Shown in pieces: positions 18,965 through 27,712 of a stretch of 64,000 nt of DNA. Numbering within the stretch: position 1 is the stretch's first letter; each line of letters starts with the position of its first letter. A model generated the notes under the pieces. It had not been told where the DNA came from. It saw nothing but the letters and a program-made list of their open reading frames with translations, and searched no databases. The stretch spans positions 558,001 to 622,000 of the forward strand of contig NZ_QGNY01000001.1 in NCBI RefSeq assembly GCF_003173575.1. The letters run 5' to 3'. The position numbers and the translations under genes were made by a program. Source of the stretch: Pedobacter paludis. Lineage in GTDB: Bacteria > Bacteroidota > Bacteroidia > Sphingobacteriales > Sphingobacteriaceae.

Positions 18965-19679
18965 GTGCTATAGATTCATCAATAGTTTTTTTAACCCAAT
19001 AGCTGGTGCTTGGTGCCGAGCCTACAGCACTAAATTTTACCTGGTTATTTTTGTCGATAACTGTTATTGTTGGAAACAGTTTAACATTATATTTTTTCGA
19101 AAGATCCCGAGCATCATCTACGATATTGAAATCGAATGGATTGTTTTGGAGAAAGGCCTTGATTTTATATTTATCATCGTTGCAAACCGCCAATAGGATA
19201 ACATTTTTATTTTCCTTGTATTCTTTTGCCAATTCATTTAATTGTGGGATTAAAATGTTGGTAGATTTACCATCTATAAACCAAAAGTAAAGTACCAAAA
19301 CTTTACCCTGCAAGTTTCTTAAATCATATTTAACACCATTTATATCGGTAATTTTAGTGCCTTCGAAAGTTTGATCCATTACAAAAGCATCGCTAGGTCG
19401 CGGTTTTGCGCCACCTTCAAAGTAGCTTGCCTTTTGCTTTTCGTTAAGCTCGTATATTAAATATTCTGGTTTTCCGCTTTCCGTTGTAGTTTGCCTATTT
19501 TTAAGTCCGTATTTGCCGGTGGCCATTAATTTTTTCCAGGCATTATATGGATAAACCATTCCATCTTCTCCACGAACCACCGATTGATCGTTTAGTGTTT
19601 GTCTTTTTGAAACGTTTTCTTGAGCATTAACATAAAAAGAAATGACCAATAAGGCCAATGAGAGCATTTTCTTAAGCAT
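18957..19679 (-). CDS. Secreted thioredoxin-like protein lacking the CxxC motif
   Basis: A 240-residue protein with a signal peptide (cut after VNAQ, residue 20) and a TlpA/AhpC-type thioredoxin fold in its C-terminal half (about 105-240). The strand VLVLYFWFIDG (128-137) is where WCxxC normally follows, but the sequence continues GKSTNILIPQL, so both redox cysteines are absent. The cis-proline loop (LFPTITVID) is kept. It is therefore unlikely to be a thiol oxidoreductase; a binding or scaffold role is an inference. It starts 4 bp upstream of nothing obvious but directly follows aroQ with 4 bp spacing, suggesting cotranscription. Confidence 0.75.
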   Translation of the reverse strand: MLKKMLSLALLVISFYVNAQENVSKRQTLNDQSVVRGEDGMVYPYNAWKKLMATGKYGLKNRQTTTESGKPEYLIYELNEKQKASYFEGGAKPRPSDAFVMDQTFEGTKITDINGVKYDLRNLQGKVLVLYFWFIDGKSTNILIPQLNELAKEYKENKNVILLAVCNDDKYKIKAFLQNNPFDFNIVDDARDLSKKYNVKLFPTITVIDKNNQVKFSAVGSAPSTSYWVKKTIDESIAPN

Positions 19680-19683
19680 AACT

Positions 19684-20106
19684 TTAAGAATTAATCAATA
19701 AACTTTCAATAGCCAAACGATATCCTTTCATCCCAAAGCCTGTTAAAACACCTACACAGTTTTTGCCAGTTAACGATACGTGACGATACTCTTCACGAGC
19801 ATAAATATTCGAAATATGAACTTCAACAACAGGGCTTTTTATTGCTGCGATAGCATCAGCAATTGCTACAGATGTATGGGTATAACCTCCGGCGTTTAAT
19901 ACAATTCCATCATAGGAAAACCCAACTTCATGAAGTTTATTAATTAACTCTCCCTCTACATTGCTTTGATAATAATCTATTTCTATGATTGAGTAGATTG
20001 TTTTAAGCTCTTTAATATATTCTTCTATGCTCGTATTTCCATAAATTGATGGCTCCCTAACCCCTAAAAGATTTAAATTTGGACCATTAATAATTTGTAT
20101 TTTCAT
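19684..20106 (-). CDS. aroQ: Type II 3-dehydroquinate dehydratase
   Basis: The third enzyme of the shikimate pathway, converting 3-dehydroquinate to 3-dehydroshikimate. The 140-residue length and the signatures GPNLNLLGVREPSIYG (residues 8-23, with the catalytic Arg and Tyr), NAGGYTHTS and EVHISNIYAREEYR (catalytic His) are all in place. The start ATG is at 20106, next to a short tandem repeat in the spacer towards xerD. Confidence 0.95.
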   Translation of the reverse strand: MKIQIINGPNLNLLGVREPSIYGNTSIEEYIKELKTIYSIIEIDYYQSNVEGELINKLHEVGFSYDGIVLNAGGYTHTSVAIADAIAAIKSPVVEVHISNIYAREEYRHVSLTGKNCVGVLTGFGMKGYRLAIESLLINS

Positions 20107-20136
20107 AAATGTTGTAACGTTAAATGTTGTAACGTT
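20107..20136. repeat. Perfect 15-bp tandem duplication between aroQ and xerD
   Basis: AAATGTTGTAACGTT occurs twice without a gap (20107-20121 and 20122-20136), with a decayed third start (GCAATGTTATAA) after it. It fills half of the 60-bp spacer between the divergent starts, so it may lie in either promoter. Confidence 0.8.
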
Positions 20137-20166
20137 GCAATGTTATAAAAAATCTGAAATAAAAAC

Positions 20167-21066
20167 ATGTTTTGGTCATCATATATTAAAGGATTCAAGT
20201 CTTATCTGCAGTTGGAGCGATCGTTATCTAGCAATTCTGTAGATGCCTATTTGAGTGATATCGATAAGCTAGAGCAATACTATTTATCTTTAAACAGAGA
20301 ACCAAAAATTACCGAAGTTAATACCGCAGATTTAAAATCCTTTATTTCATGGCTTAACGATTTAGGCATGCAAGCCAGTACACAGGCCAGGGTAATTTCT
20401 GGATTAAAGGCCTTTTTTGGTTATTTAATGATTGAGGATGTTGTTCAAAATAATCCTTCAGCATTAATTGAAGCACCTAAACTAAGCAGAAAATTACCAG
20501 ACACCTTAAATATTTATGAAATAAACCGTTTAATTGATGCTATTGATGCATCAAGGCCCGAAGGCATGCGAGACAAAGCAATGATTGAAGTTATGTATGG
20601 TTGCGGATTAAGGGTTACCGAGTTAACAGAACTCAAAATTTCGAATCTTTATCCGCAAATCGAGTTTATAAAAGTGATTGGTAAAGGGAATAAAGAAAGA
20701 TTGGTTCCAATTGGTGGAGTCGCCCTAAAGTTTATCGATCTCTATTTAAAAGAAATTCGGATTCATATGAACATAAAAAAGGGAAACGAAGATTATATTT
20801 TTTTAAACAGATTTGGGGCAAAGCTTTCCCGAATTTCAGTCTTTAATTTAATTAAAAGCTTGGCCTTTTCAACTGGATTAAAAAAGACAATCAGCCCGCA
20901 TACTTTACGCCACTCTTTTGCCACGCATTTAATTGAAGGGGGCGCAGATTTACGTGCAGTGCAGGAAATGTTGGGGCATTCTAGCATTACCACTACCGAA
21001 ATTTATACACATATTGATCGAGATTATCTGAGAGACGTAATCACTCAGTTTCACCCAAGATCTTAA
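20167..21066 (+). CDS. xerD: Tyrosine recombinase XerD (XerC/D type)
   Basis: Site-specific recombinase that resolves chromosome dimers at dif. The 299-residue protein has the SAM-like core-binding domain (residues 1-90) and the catalytic domain with all six active-site residues: R149 (GCGLRVTE), K173 (GKGNKE), H245 and R248 (HTLRHSF), H271 (LGHSS) and Y280 (IYTH). Size and lack of neighbouring integrase-type genes indicate the housekeeping enzyme. Whether it is XerC or XerD by orthology needs comparison with the second copy. Confidence 0.9.
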   Translation: MFWSSYIKGFKSYLQLERSLSSNSVDAYLSDIDKLEQYYLSLNREPKITEVNTADLKSFISWLNDLGMQASTQARVISGLKAFFGYLMIEDVVQNNPSALIEAPKLSRKLPDTLNIYEINRLIDAIDASRPEGMRDKAMIEVMYGCGLRVTELTELKISNLYPQIEFIKVIGKGNKERLVPIGGVALKFIDLYLKEIRIHMNIKKGNEDYIFLNRFGAKLSRISVFNLIKSLAFSTGLKKTISPHTLRHSFATHLIEGGADLRAVQEMLGHSSITTTEIYTHIDRDYLRDVITQFHPRS

Positions 21067-21072
21067 TTGGTT

Positions 21073-21918
21073 TTAGAATAAGCTTGCCTTTACCATTCTA
21101 TCTTTGCCCTGCATATCTTTTCTTAACTCCATATTATTAAAACCTTTATCCCTCAACATATCAAGTGTTTCCACACCTAGATATTCGTTAATTTCAAAAT
21201 ACAAAAAGCCGTTTTCATTTAAATTTGAAATTGCAAAATCAGCGATCTTACTGTAAAAAATCAGAGGTTCCTCATCGCTAACAAATAAAGCAATATGTGG
21301 CTCAAATGATAATACATTTTGATGCATTGCTTCTTTCTCTAAAGCTCTTATATAAGGTGGATTGCTTACTATTATATCGTATTTTAAATCGGTTTTATAC
21401 GTTAGAATATCCGCTTCGATAAACTTAACTTCAGTACCAATCGTCTTGGCATTTTCTTGTGCCGTAACGATTGCTCGGTTGGAAATGTCTATTGTAGAGA
21501 CTTTTATCTGAGGCAGGTATTTTTTTATGGTAATGGGTATACAACCAGATCCGGTGCCAATATCCAAAAGATTCAGGTTTTCTTCTCCTTCCAAATCGTG
21601 AATAATCCAATCTACCAGTTCCTCGGTTTCAGGTCTGGGGATTAAAACATGTTCATTCACCTTAAAAATAGAACCATAAAAGTGTGCTTCGCCTAAAATA
21701 TGCTGAATCGGTTTGCCGATTTTCAAATCATTTAAAATGCTGAGAAGCTTTTGAAAATCGATAAACGTTAAAGATGTATCCTTAACCATTCTTAATTTAC
21801 TAGGCGATAATTTTAAAACATGTTCAGCGGCAAGGCTAAACAATGCCCTGGCTTCGTCACCATCGTAAATCTCATCAAGTTCCAGTAGGAAATGTTCTTC
21901 TAGTTCAACTATTCTCAT
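21073..21918 (-). CDS. prmC: Release factor glutamine N5-methyltransferase
   Basis: PrmC methylates the GGQ glutamine of release factors 1 and 2. It has the PrmC N-terminal helical domain, SAM-binding LLDIGTGSGCIPI and the substrate-gripping NPPY motif (IIVSNPPYIRA). I place the start at the ATG at 21918 (MRIVELEEHF, 281 residues), because this matches the usual beginning of the family. The frame is open upstream to another ATG at 21978 that would add 20 residues and crowd the divergent ribD promoter. Confidence 0.92.
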   Translation of the reverse strand: MRIVELEEHFLLELDEIYDGDEARALFSLAAEHVLKLSPSKLRMVKDTSLTFIDFQKLLSILNDLKIGKPIQHILGEAHFYGSIFKVNEHVLIPRPETEELVDWIIHDLEGEENLNLLDIGTGSGCIPITIKKYLPQIKVSTIDISNRAIVTAQENAKTIGTEVKFIEADILTYKTDLKYDIIVSNPPYIRALEKEAMHQNVLSFEPHIALFVSDEEPLIFYSKIADFAISNLNENGFLYFEINEYLGVETLDMLRDKGFNNMELRKDMQGKDRMVKASLF

Positions 21919-21985
21919 TGATGTAAAATTACTGATTTGTGATGAGATCAAATCTATTTTAAACAATCCATCTTCCATTTTTTAC

Positions 21986-21993
21986 TACTTTTG
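21986..21993 (+). promoter_or_regulatory. -7 element abutting the ribD start
   Basis: TACTTTTG matches TAnnTTTG and ends 6 bp before the ribD ATG at 22000, predicting an almost leaderless transcript. It also overlaps the TTG at 21991 that would otherwise extend the frame. Confidence 0.45.
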
Positions 21994-21999
21994 CTTCCA

Positions 22000-23052
22000 A
22001 TGAACCACGAATTTTATATTAAACGTTGTTTAGAGCTGGCCCAGTTAGGAATTGGAAATGTAAGTCCGAATCCAATGGTAGGTTGCGTTATAGTAGTTAA
22101 CGATAAAATTATTGGCGAAGGATACCATCGAAAATATGGTGAAGCCCACGCAGAACCAAATGCTGTTAAAAATGTATTTGATCGTTATGGTAACGATGCA
22201 GAAAGTCTTCTTCAACAAGCAACTGCCTACGTTAATTTAGAACCTTGTGCGCATTTTGGGAAAACACCCCCATGTGCCGATTTATTTGTTAAGCATAAAT
22301 TAAAAAAGGTAGTTATTGGCAATAGAGACCCATTTTCTGGCGTTGATGGTAAAGGAATAGAAAAGTTAAAAAATGCAGGAATTGAGGTTGAAAGTGGAAT
22401 TCTGGATGATGAATGCAAATATTTCAACCGTAGATTTTTTACAAGAATCCAAAAGCAAAGACCGTTTATAATTTTAAAATGGGCAGAAACCGCAAACGGC
22501 TATTTTGCCACAACAGATGGGCATCAAAAGTGGATTAGCGGTGCCTTGGCAAAACGTTTAGCGCACCAATGGCGCACTGAAGAAGATGCGATTCTGATTG
22601 GAAAGCAAACTGCCATTATGGATAATCCACAGTTAACAAGCAGAGAATGGCCAGGCAAAAACCCTGTTCGGTTAGTTATTGATAAAAACTTACAGGTTCC
22701 ACAGGGTAACCATATTTTTAATACTGAGGCAAAAACCATAATTTTTAATGAAGTTAAAACAGATGTAATCGGGAATATTCATTACATACAAATGGAAGAT
22801 ATGCATTTCTATCTGGCACAGAAAATTGCCTTCCAACTTTATTTAATGGATATTCAATCTGTTATTATAGAAGGTGGAGCAAACATTTTAAACCAGTTTT
22901 TAGATGGTAATCTTTGGGATGAAGCCCGTGTTTTTACAGCTTCAAACAGTTGGGAAAGTGGCCTTCGTTCACCCATTATAAATGGTCATTTACAAGAACA
23001 TATTCAAGTCGGATCTGATAAGTTCTCTATTTATATAAACCATACAAATTAA
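22000..23052 (+). CDS. ribD: Bifunctional riboflavin deaminase/reductase
   Basis: Catalyses deamination and then side-chain reduction of the pyrimidine intermediate in riboflavin synthesis. The 350-residue protein has the zinc deaminase domain (HAEPNAV, then PCAHFGKTPPC) in residues 1-145 and the reductase domain after it (WAETANGYFA, WISG, IEGGANIL). The ATG at 22000 is chosen over the TTG three codons upstream because of the promoter position. Its stop shares a base with the next start (TAATG). Confidence 0.94.
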   Translation: MNHEFYIKRCLELAQLGIGNVSPNPMVGCVIVVNDKIIGEGYHRKYGEAHAEPNAVKNVFDRYGNDAESLLQQATAYVNLEPCAHFGKTPPCADLFVKHKLKKVVIGNRDPFSGVDGKGIEKLKNAGIEVESGILDDECKYFNRRFFTRIQKQRPFIILKWAETANGYFATTDGHQKWISGALAKRLAHQWRTEEDAILIGKQTAIMDNPQLTSREWPGKNPVRLVIDKNLQVPQGNHIFNTEAKTIIFNEVKTDVIGNIHYIQMEDMHFYLAQKIAFQLYLMDIQSVIIEGGANILNQFLDGNLWDEARVFTASNSWESGLRSPIINGHLQEHIQVGSDKFSIYINHTN

Positions 23053-23921
23053 TGATATACATCATATTAAGTGTTTTTTGTAGCGTAACGGTAGCGGTAT
23101 TACTTAAGCTTGCAAAGAGGTATCAAATCAGCATTATACAAGCAGTTACAGTAAATTACCTAACGGCAATACTACTATGTTTAATTTTTTTTAAACCAGA
23201 TATTGGCCCAGTTACCTCTACTGCTCCCTGGCCAATTTACATAGGTTTAGCTGTTTTGCTCCCATCAATTTTTTTAATTTTAGCGGTATCTGTTAAAAAT
23301 TTAGGTATTGTTAAAACAGACATTGCTCAGCGCTTGTCTTTATTCATCCCAATAATTGCTGCCTACTTCATTTTTAAGGAGAATTTCAATAGCTATAAAT
23401 TAATTGGTTTGGGAATAGGGTTTCTAGCTATATTTTTTACCTTCTTCAAAAAGAGTAAAGAGAAATCAAAGTCAGATAACTGGATTTACCCAATTACTGT
23501 TTTTATAGGTTTTGGAGTAATAGATGTGCTTTTTAAACAAATTGCCCTTTTTAAAACATTGCCTTACACAACATCACTTTTTACAGTATTTTGCCTTTCT
23601 TTTTTGATATCGCTTCTTATAGTAATCATAATGGTTTTAACAAAAAAGACCAAGTTACAACTGGTCAATCTGGCTTGCGGTTTAATTTTAGGATTATTCA
23701 ATTTTGGAAACATACTTTTCTATTTAAAGGCACATCAGGCTTTGGCTCAAAATCCTTCAACGGTGTTTGCTGCCATGAATTTGGGTGTAATTGTAGCGGG
23801 TAGTTTAATTGGAATTATTGTTTTCAAGGAAAAATTAAGCAAGTTAAATTATGCTGGGATAGTTTTCGCCTTAGTGGCCATTATATTTATTACCTTATCG
23901 CAATTGCATGTTGTTCGATGA
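23052..23921 (+). CDS. EamA/DMT-family transporter
   Basis: A 289-residue inner-membrane protein with ten hydrophobic segments in two repeats of five, the drug/metabolite transporter arrangement. The EamA-type FKEKLSKLNYAGI segment ends the second repeat, mirrored by FKENFNSYKLIGL in the first. It is translationally coupled to ribD (TAATG) and overlaps yigZ by 14 bp, so all three are one operon. Linkage to ribD could suggest a flavin-related metabolite, but the substrate is unknown. Confidence 0.85.
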   Translation: MIYIILSVFCSVTVAVLLKLAKRYQISIIQAVTVNYLTAILLCLIFFKPDIGPVTSTAPWPIYIGLAVLLPSIFLILAVSVKNLGIVKTDIAQRLSLFIPIIAAYFIFKENFNSYKLIGLGIGFLAIFFTFFKKSKEKSKSDNWIYPITVFIGFGVIDVLFKQIALFKTLPYTTSLFTVFCLSFLISLLIVIIMVLTKKTKLQLVNLACGLILGLFNFGNILFYLKAHQALAQNPSTVFAAMNLGVIVAGSLIGIIVFKEKLSKLNYAGIVFALVAIIFITLSQLHVVR

Positions 23922-24522
23922 TTCTTACAAAACTGTAAGCCATAATGCTGAAGGGATTTTTAGAGATAAAGGCAGTAAATTTATGGCATACCTATATCCT
24001 ATTCGTTCGGAAGATGAAGTCAAGCCAATTATTACGAGTCTAAGATCAGAACATTCTAAAGCACGCCATTTTTGTTATGCTTACCGATTAACACCTAATC
24101 GTGCTGTTTTCAGAATTAATGATGATGGCGAGCCTTCTGGCACTGCTGGCCGACCGATTTTAAACTGCCTTTTATCAGAAGATATCACAAATATTCTAAT
24201 AGTTGTAGTTCGGTATTTTGGCGGAACACTGTTGGGCGTTCCAGGTCTAATCAACGCATACAAAACCGCTAGTATTGAAGCAATTAAATCAGCTAACATC
24301 ATTACAAAAACCGTAAATGATATTTATGAAGTTCATTTTGAATACCTGCAAATGAATGATGTGATGAAATTGGTTAAGGAAGAAAATTTAGATGTATTAT
24401 CTCAAAACTTCGATACCAATTGTACTTTAAAATTTGAAGTTAGAAAAGCGCAATTAAACCAAGTTTTAAGTAAGTTTGATAAAATAGATGATGTGAAACT
24501 GAAATATCTAAGCACCATCTAA
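23908..24522 (+). CDS. YigZ/IMPACT family protein
   Basis: A 204-residue cytosolic protein. It has the N-terminal UPF0029/IMPACT domain (KGSKFMAYLYPI, ARHFCYAYR, NDDGEPSGTAGRPIL, VVRYFGGTLLGVPGL) and a C-terminal DUF1949 ferredoxin-like domain. The family is linked to translation control in eukaryotes (IMPACT) but its bacterial role is uncertain. The ATG overlaps the end of the EamA gene, showing tight operon packing. Confidence 0.9.
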   Translation: MLFDDSYKTVSHNAEGIFRDKGSKFMAYLYPIRSEDEVKPIITSLRSEHSKARHFCYAYRLTPNRAVFRINDDGEPSGTAGRPILNCLLSEDITNILIVVVRYFGGTLLGVPGLINAYKTASIEAIKSANIITKTVNDIYEVHFEYLQMNDVMKLVKEENLDVLSQNFDTNCTLKFEVRKAQLNQVLSKFDKIDDVKLKYLSTI

Positions 24523-24547
24523 TATTTAACAATCAAATAGTAAACCT

Positions 24548-25408
24548 ATGAAAATAGCCGAAAGCGATTTAATCATCAATCCTGATGGAAGCATTTATCA
24601 TTTAAATCTTTTACCTGGCGATGTTGCCGATACTGTAATTACGGTTGGCGATCCTGACCGGGTTGGCGAAGTGAGTAAATATTTCGATCGGATTGAATTT
24701 AAAAAAGGAAAACGAGAATTTATAACTCATACGGGTTTTGTTGGCAATAAAAGAGTTACCGTACTTTCTACAGGTATTGGAACTGATAATATTGATATTG
24801 TTTTTAATGAGTTAGATGCGCTTGTAAACATCGATTTTGAAACCCGGGAAATTAAAAGTGAATTAACTTCTTTAAATATAATCCGCGTCGGGACATCTGG
24901 TGCCGTTCAGCCTGATGTGCCAATGGGTACAATTTTGGCTTCAAGTTTTGGATTGGGAATGGATGCACTTATGAATTATTACATCCACGAATTATCTGGC
25001 GATGAGCGAAGCCTTCTTGATGATATTAAAACACATTTTGCCCACTTAAAAAACATTAATCCTTATTTAACTTCTGCCAGTGATGTTTTGTTAAGCACAG
25101 TTGGAAAAGATATGGAAAAAGGAATTACTGTTACAGCCCCAGGTTTTTATGCACCTCAGGGCCGACAGGTTAGAGCAAAAAACGCAGTGCCCGATTTTAT
25201 TGGTTCGATAAATAGCTTTAAGAGCAACCAGAACAGAATAACAAATTTAGAAATGGAAACCGCTGGGATTTATGCCTTAGCAAAAGTGTTGGGCCATAAA
25301 GCTTTATCCGTAAATGCGATTTTGGCGAGTCGGGTTAAGTTAGAGTTTAGCAAAGAGCCCAATAAAATTGTAGAGCAGGCAATTAAAATGGTGCTTGAAA
25401 GGATTTAA
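24548..25408 (+). CDS. Nucleoside phosphorylase (uridine phosphorylase-like)
   Basis: A 286-residue enzyme of the NP-I family that splits nucleosides with phosphate in salvage. Visible signatures are the phosphate-binding VGDPDRV (residues 34-40), STGIGTDNIDI, RVGTSGAVQ and the ribose-binding EMETAGIYAL. The EMETAG block and length place it nearest to uridine phosphorylases, but base specificity cannot be fixed by reading. It is 25 bp after yigZ. A palindromic repeat follows its stop. Confidence 0.85.
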   Translation: MKIAESDLIINPDGSIYHLNLLPGDVADTVITVGDPDRVGEVSKYFDRIEFKKGKREFITHTGFVGNKRVTVLSTGIGTDNIDIVFNELDALVNIDFETREIKSELTSLNIIRVGTSGAVQPDVPMGTILASSFGLGMDALMNYYIHELSGDERSLLDDIKTHFAHLKNINPYLTSASDVLLSTVGKDMEKGITVTAPGFYAPQGRQVRAKNAVPDFIGSINSFKSNQNRITNLEMETAGIYALAKVLGHKALSVNAILASRVKLEFSKEPNKIVEQAIKMVLERI

Positions 25409-25474
25409 AAGTAATAATTACACAATTGAATTTCTATCCCTTTCACTCCAGCGCTACATTTTTTTAAAAAAAAT

Positions 25475-25537
25475 ATCATACTGAGGTACGAAGTATCTAT
25501 TTCTTAGGTTGTAGATGCTTCGTACCTCATCATGACA
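25475..25537. repeat. Intergenic palindrome, GTCAT/ATGAC family
   Basis: CTGAGGTACGAAGTATCTA is followed after a TTAGGTTG-containing centre by its near-complement TAGATGCTTCGTACCTCA. The outer ends are TATCATA and CATGACA. Same architecture as the element at 58427-58490. It sits between convergent genes and may act as a bidirectional terminator. Confidence 0.8.
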
Positions 25538-25551
25538 GAATATTTATGACT

Positions 25552-25947
25552 CTAAACGCCTGGAATCTCTTCCTTAACCAACTCATTTCCTTCCGCATCC
25601 AAATAAGTACAGGTCATTTCTTCTAGATCAATTACCCATTTCTCCACTCCCGCATCTGCAGATTGCTTACAAAAGGTAAAGTAATCGGTTTCTCCCCTTT
25701 GATGAATACTCAATGCATGTTTCAGTTTTTCTGCTGAAGATTCTTCATTAATGACCAAATTTGGATATTCTTCAGGGCTTGCCTGTTCAGAATGGTCATC
25801 ATGATCAAAGTAGACAGATAAACCATTTGAAACATAAACATCATTTCGTATTACGCCCATTGCTTTAATATCTGCAATAAACTGAGGAAAATCAGCTCCT
25901 GTTTTTATTTTCGATTCTGCTTTTTTAATCTCTTCTATGCTGAACAT
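25552..25947 (-). CDS. DUF1398 family protein
   Basis: A 131-residue cytosolic protein matching the DUF1398 family, sometimes labelled phage envelope protein without functional support. Recognisable parts are FSIEEIKKAESKIKTGADFPQ at the N-terminus (first 20 residues or so), the central SNGLSVYF and the C-terminal WVIDLEEMTCTYLDAEGN. It lies 2 bp after galM on the same strand, so they are probably cotranscribed. Function unknown. Confidence 0.75.
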   Translation of the reverse strand: MFSIEEIKKAESKIKTGADFPQFIADIKAMGVIRNDVYVSNGLSVYFDHDDHSEQASPEEYPNLVINEESSAEKLKHALSIHQRGETDYFTFCKQSADAGVEKWVIDLEEMTCTYLDAEGNELVKEEIPGV

Positions 25948-25949
25948 AA

Positions 25950-26996
25950 TTATTTGTTTATTGATACTTTGTAAATAGTAGTTTGTGTATATAAATCTTC
26001 CGGGCGTAAAATTGTAGTCGGAAATTCTGCCACATTAACTGCATTTGGATGGTGCTGTGTTTCTATACAAAACGCGTCAAAACCATTATAATGCTTACCA
26101 CCCTTTCCGTTTTTAACCCTCAAATATTTGGCTGTATATAAATGTGCTACAGGCTCAGTTGTATAAACGCTTAAGGTTAAACCGCTCTCTGCATCATTTG
26201 TTTTGCTCGCTAAGGATAAGTCTCCATAAATTTTATCCAAAACAAAAGTTTGATCGTATCCAAAATCTGGATTCCAATCCTTATCAATTTCCTTTGGCTG
26301 CGTAAAATCGAGCGGAGTGTCTTCTACAGGAATAAGTTTACCCGTAACGCAATAATTTTCATCTTGTTCTAGATAATTTGAGGCAAAAATCTGTTGCTTG
26401 TGCTTGCCAATAAATCCACCATTTGGGGCTAAATTAAAATAACCATGGTGGGTTAGGTTTACTGCTGTAGCCTGGTCTGTTTCGGCTTCGTAGCTCAAAA
26501 TTAATTCGTCATTTTCCGTAAGTTCAAAGGTAAGGTCAATAACCAAATTGCCGGGAAAGTTCTCCTCGCCATCAATACTTTCGTATTCCAAAGTAACTAA
26601 AGATTGGTCATCATCCACATCAACTATATCCCATACTTTTTTATCAAAACCAACCAATCCACCGTGTAGACAATCTGTACCCGTATTTTTAGACAGCTGA
26701 TAGGATTCCCCATCAATAGTAAAGTGGCCATCTTTGATTCTGTTTGCATAACGACCAATAATAGCACCTAGATAAGCGCCATTTTTAAGGTATTCCTCAT
26801 CCAGATATTGCTCAAAATGATCAAATCCAAGAACGATATCCTGCATTTCTCCTTTTGCATTTTTAACAATAAATTTATTGATTATCGCTCCGTAATTAAA
26901 TATTTTAACACAAGTGCCTCTGCTATTGGTTAGTTCAATTGCGATTACTTCTTCGCCATCAATAAATTTTCCTGTGGTTGTTTGCTGAACGCTCAT
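25950..26996 (-). CDS. galM: Aldose 1-epimerase (galactose mutarotase)
   Basis: Interconverts alpha and beta anomers of aldoses. The 348-residue protein shows the family blocks NYGAIINKF, GRYANRIKDG, LHGG, the catalytic His in LTHHGYFNL and the C-terminal CIETQHHPNAVN (catalytic Glu just before). A -7 element at 27027-27034 predicts transcription from about 27022, so the ATG at 26996 is the start; a longer frame beginning at 27029 would start inside the promoter. It precedes the DUF1398 gene by 2 bp. No signal peptide is seen, so it is cytosolic. Confidence 0.92.
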   Translation of the reverse strand: MSVQQTTTGKFIDGEEVIAIELTNSRGTCVKIFNYGAIINKFIVKNAKGEMQDIVLGFDHFEQYLDEEYLKNGAYLGAIIGRYANRIKDGHFTIDGESYQLSKNTGTDCLHGGLVGFDKKVWDIVDVDDDQSLVTLEYESIDGEENFPGNLVIDLTFELTENDELILSYEAETDQATAVNLTHHGYFNLAPNGGFIGKHKQQIFASNYLEQDENYCVTGKLIPVEDTPLDFTQPKEIDKDWNPDFGYDQTFVLDKIYGDLSLASKTNDAESGLTLSVYTTEPVAHLYTAKYLRVKNGKGGKHYNGFDAFCIETQHHPNAVNVAEFPTTILRPEDLYTQTTIYKVSINK

Positions 26997-27026
26997 AAAT
27001 TGTAACTTAGGGCTTTGTTTCCTAAA

Positions 27027-27034
27027 CAAACATA
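27027..27034 (-). promoter_or_regulatory. -7 element for galM
   Basis: Minus-strand TATGTTTG, a full TAnnTTTG match, 31 bp upstream of the galM ATG. It decides the start of that gene. Confidence 0.5.
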
Positions 27035-27167
27035 CTATTATTGTTCGCTTTAATAAATATTTTTAATCACATCGATAAATTTTATTTGCTTAAAGCTTTT
27101 TAATATAGCCGTTATATACTCCATATGTTGGGTAATTTTATCATAATGGTTTGGCAATTAATTATAA

Positions 27168-27698
27168 ATGAGAAAACTAAAATTAGACGAGTTAAATCGT
27201 CCGGATATAGAAGAGTTTAAATCGCAGGAAAAATTACCAGTGGTAGCAGTTTTGGATAATGTCCGAAGCATGCATAATATCGGTTCAATATTTCGAACGG
27301 CTGATGGTTTTGCTTTAGAGAAAATAATCTTATGTGGTATAACAGCCCAGCCCCCGCATCGGGAAATAGAAAAAACGGCGTTGGGTGCAACACAATCTGT
27401 AGATTGGATTCACTATACAAATACAGTTGATGCTGTTGATGCACTTAGAGCTTTGGGTTATGAAATTGTAGCGATTGAGCAAGCAGAACACAGCACTATG
27501 CTGAATACGTTTAGCCCAAATCCAACTAAAAAATACGCGTTGATTTTTGGTAATGAGGTTGATGGCGTAAGCGATGAAGTTATGGCCAAAATTGATGAAT
27601 GTATCGAAATTCCGCAATTTGGAACCAAGCATTCTTTTAACATTGTAATTTCTGCTGGCATTGTTTTTTGGGATTTCTTTGCTAAATTAAAGCTATAA
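27168..27698 (+). CDS. TrmH/SpoU family RNA 2'-O-methyltransferase
   Basis: A 176-residue SPOUT-fold enzyme with motif 1 (LDNVRSMHNIGSIFRTADGF, asparagine and arginine kept), motif 2 (LIFGNEVDGVS) and motif 3 (IPQFGTKHSFNIVISAGI). It transfers methyl from SAM to the 2'-OH of a tRNA or rRNA nucleotide; the position is not predictable. It has no N-terminal extension for substrate recognition, so it is the short TrmH/TrmL-like form. Followed after 14 bp by the YdeI-like gene. Confidence 0.88.
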   Translation: MRKLKLDELNRPDIEEFKSQEKLPVVAVLDNVRSMHNIGSIFRTADGFALEKIILCGITAQPPHREIEKTALGATQSVDWIHYTNTVDAVDALRALGYEIVAIEQAEHSTMLNTFSPNPTKKYALIFGNEVDGVSDEVMAKIDECIEIPQFGTKHSFNIVISAGIVFWDFFAKLKL

Positions 27699-27712
27699 TT
27701 TTTTTAGATCAG

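Noticed and set aside
20167..21066. Possible integrase marking a mobile island
   Set aside because: Size, motifs and housekeeping neighbours (aroQ, prmC) fit chromosomal XerC/D; no att-like repeats or cargo were found.
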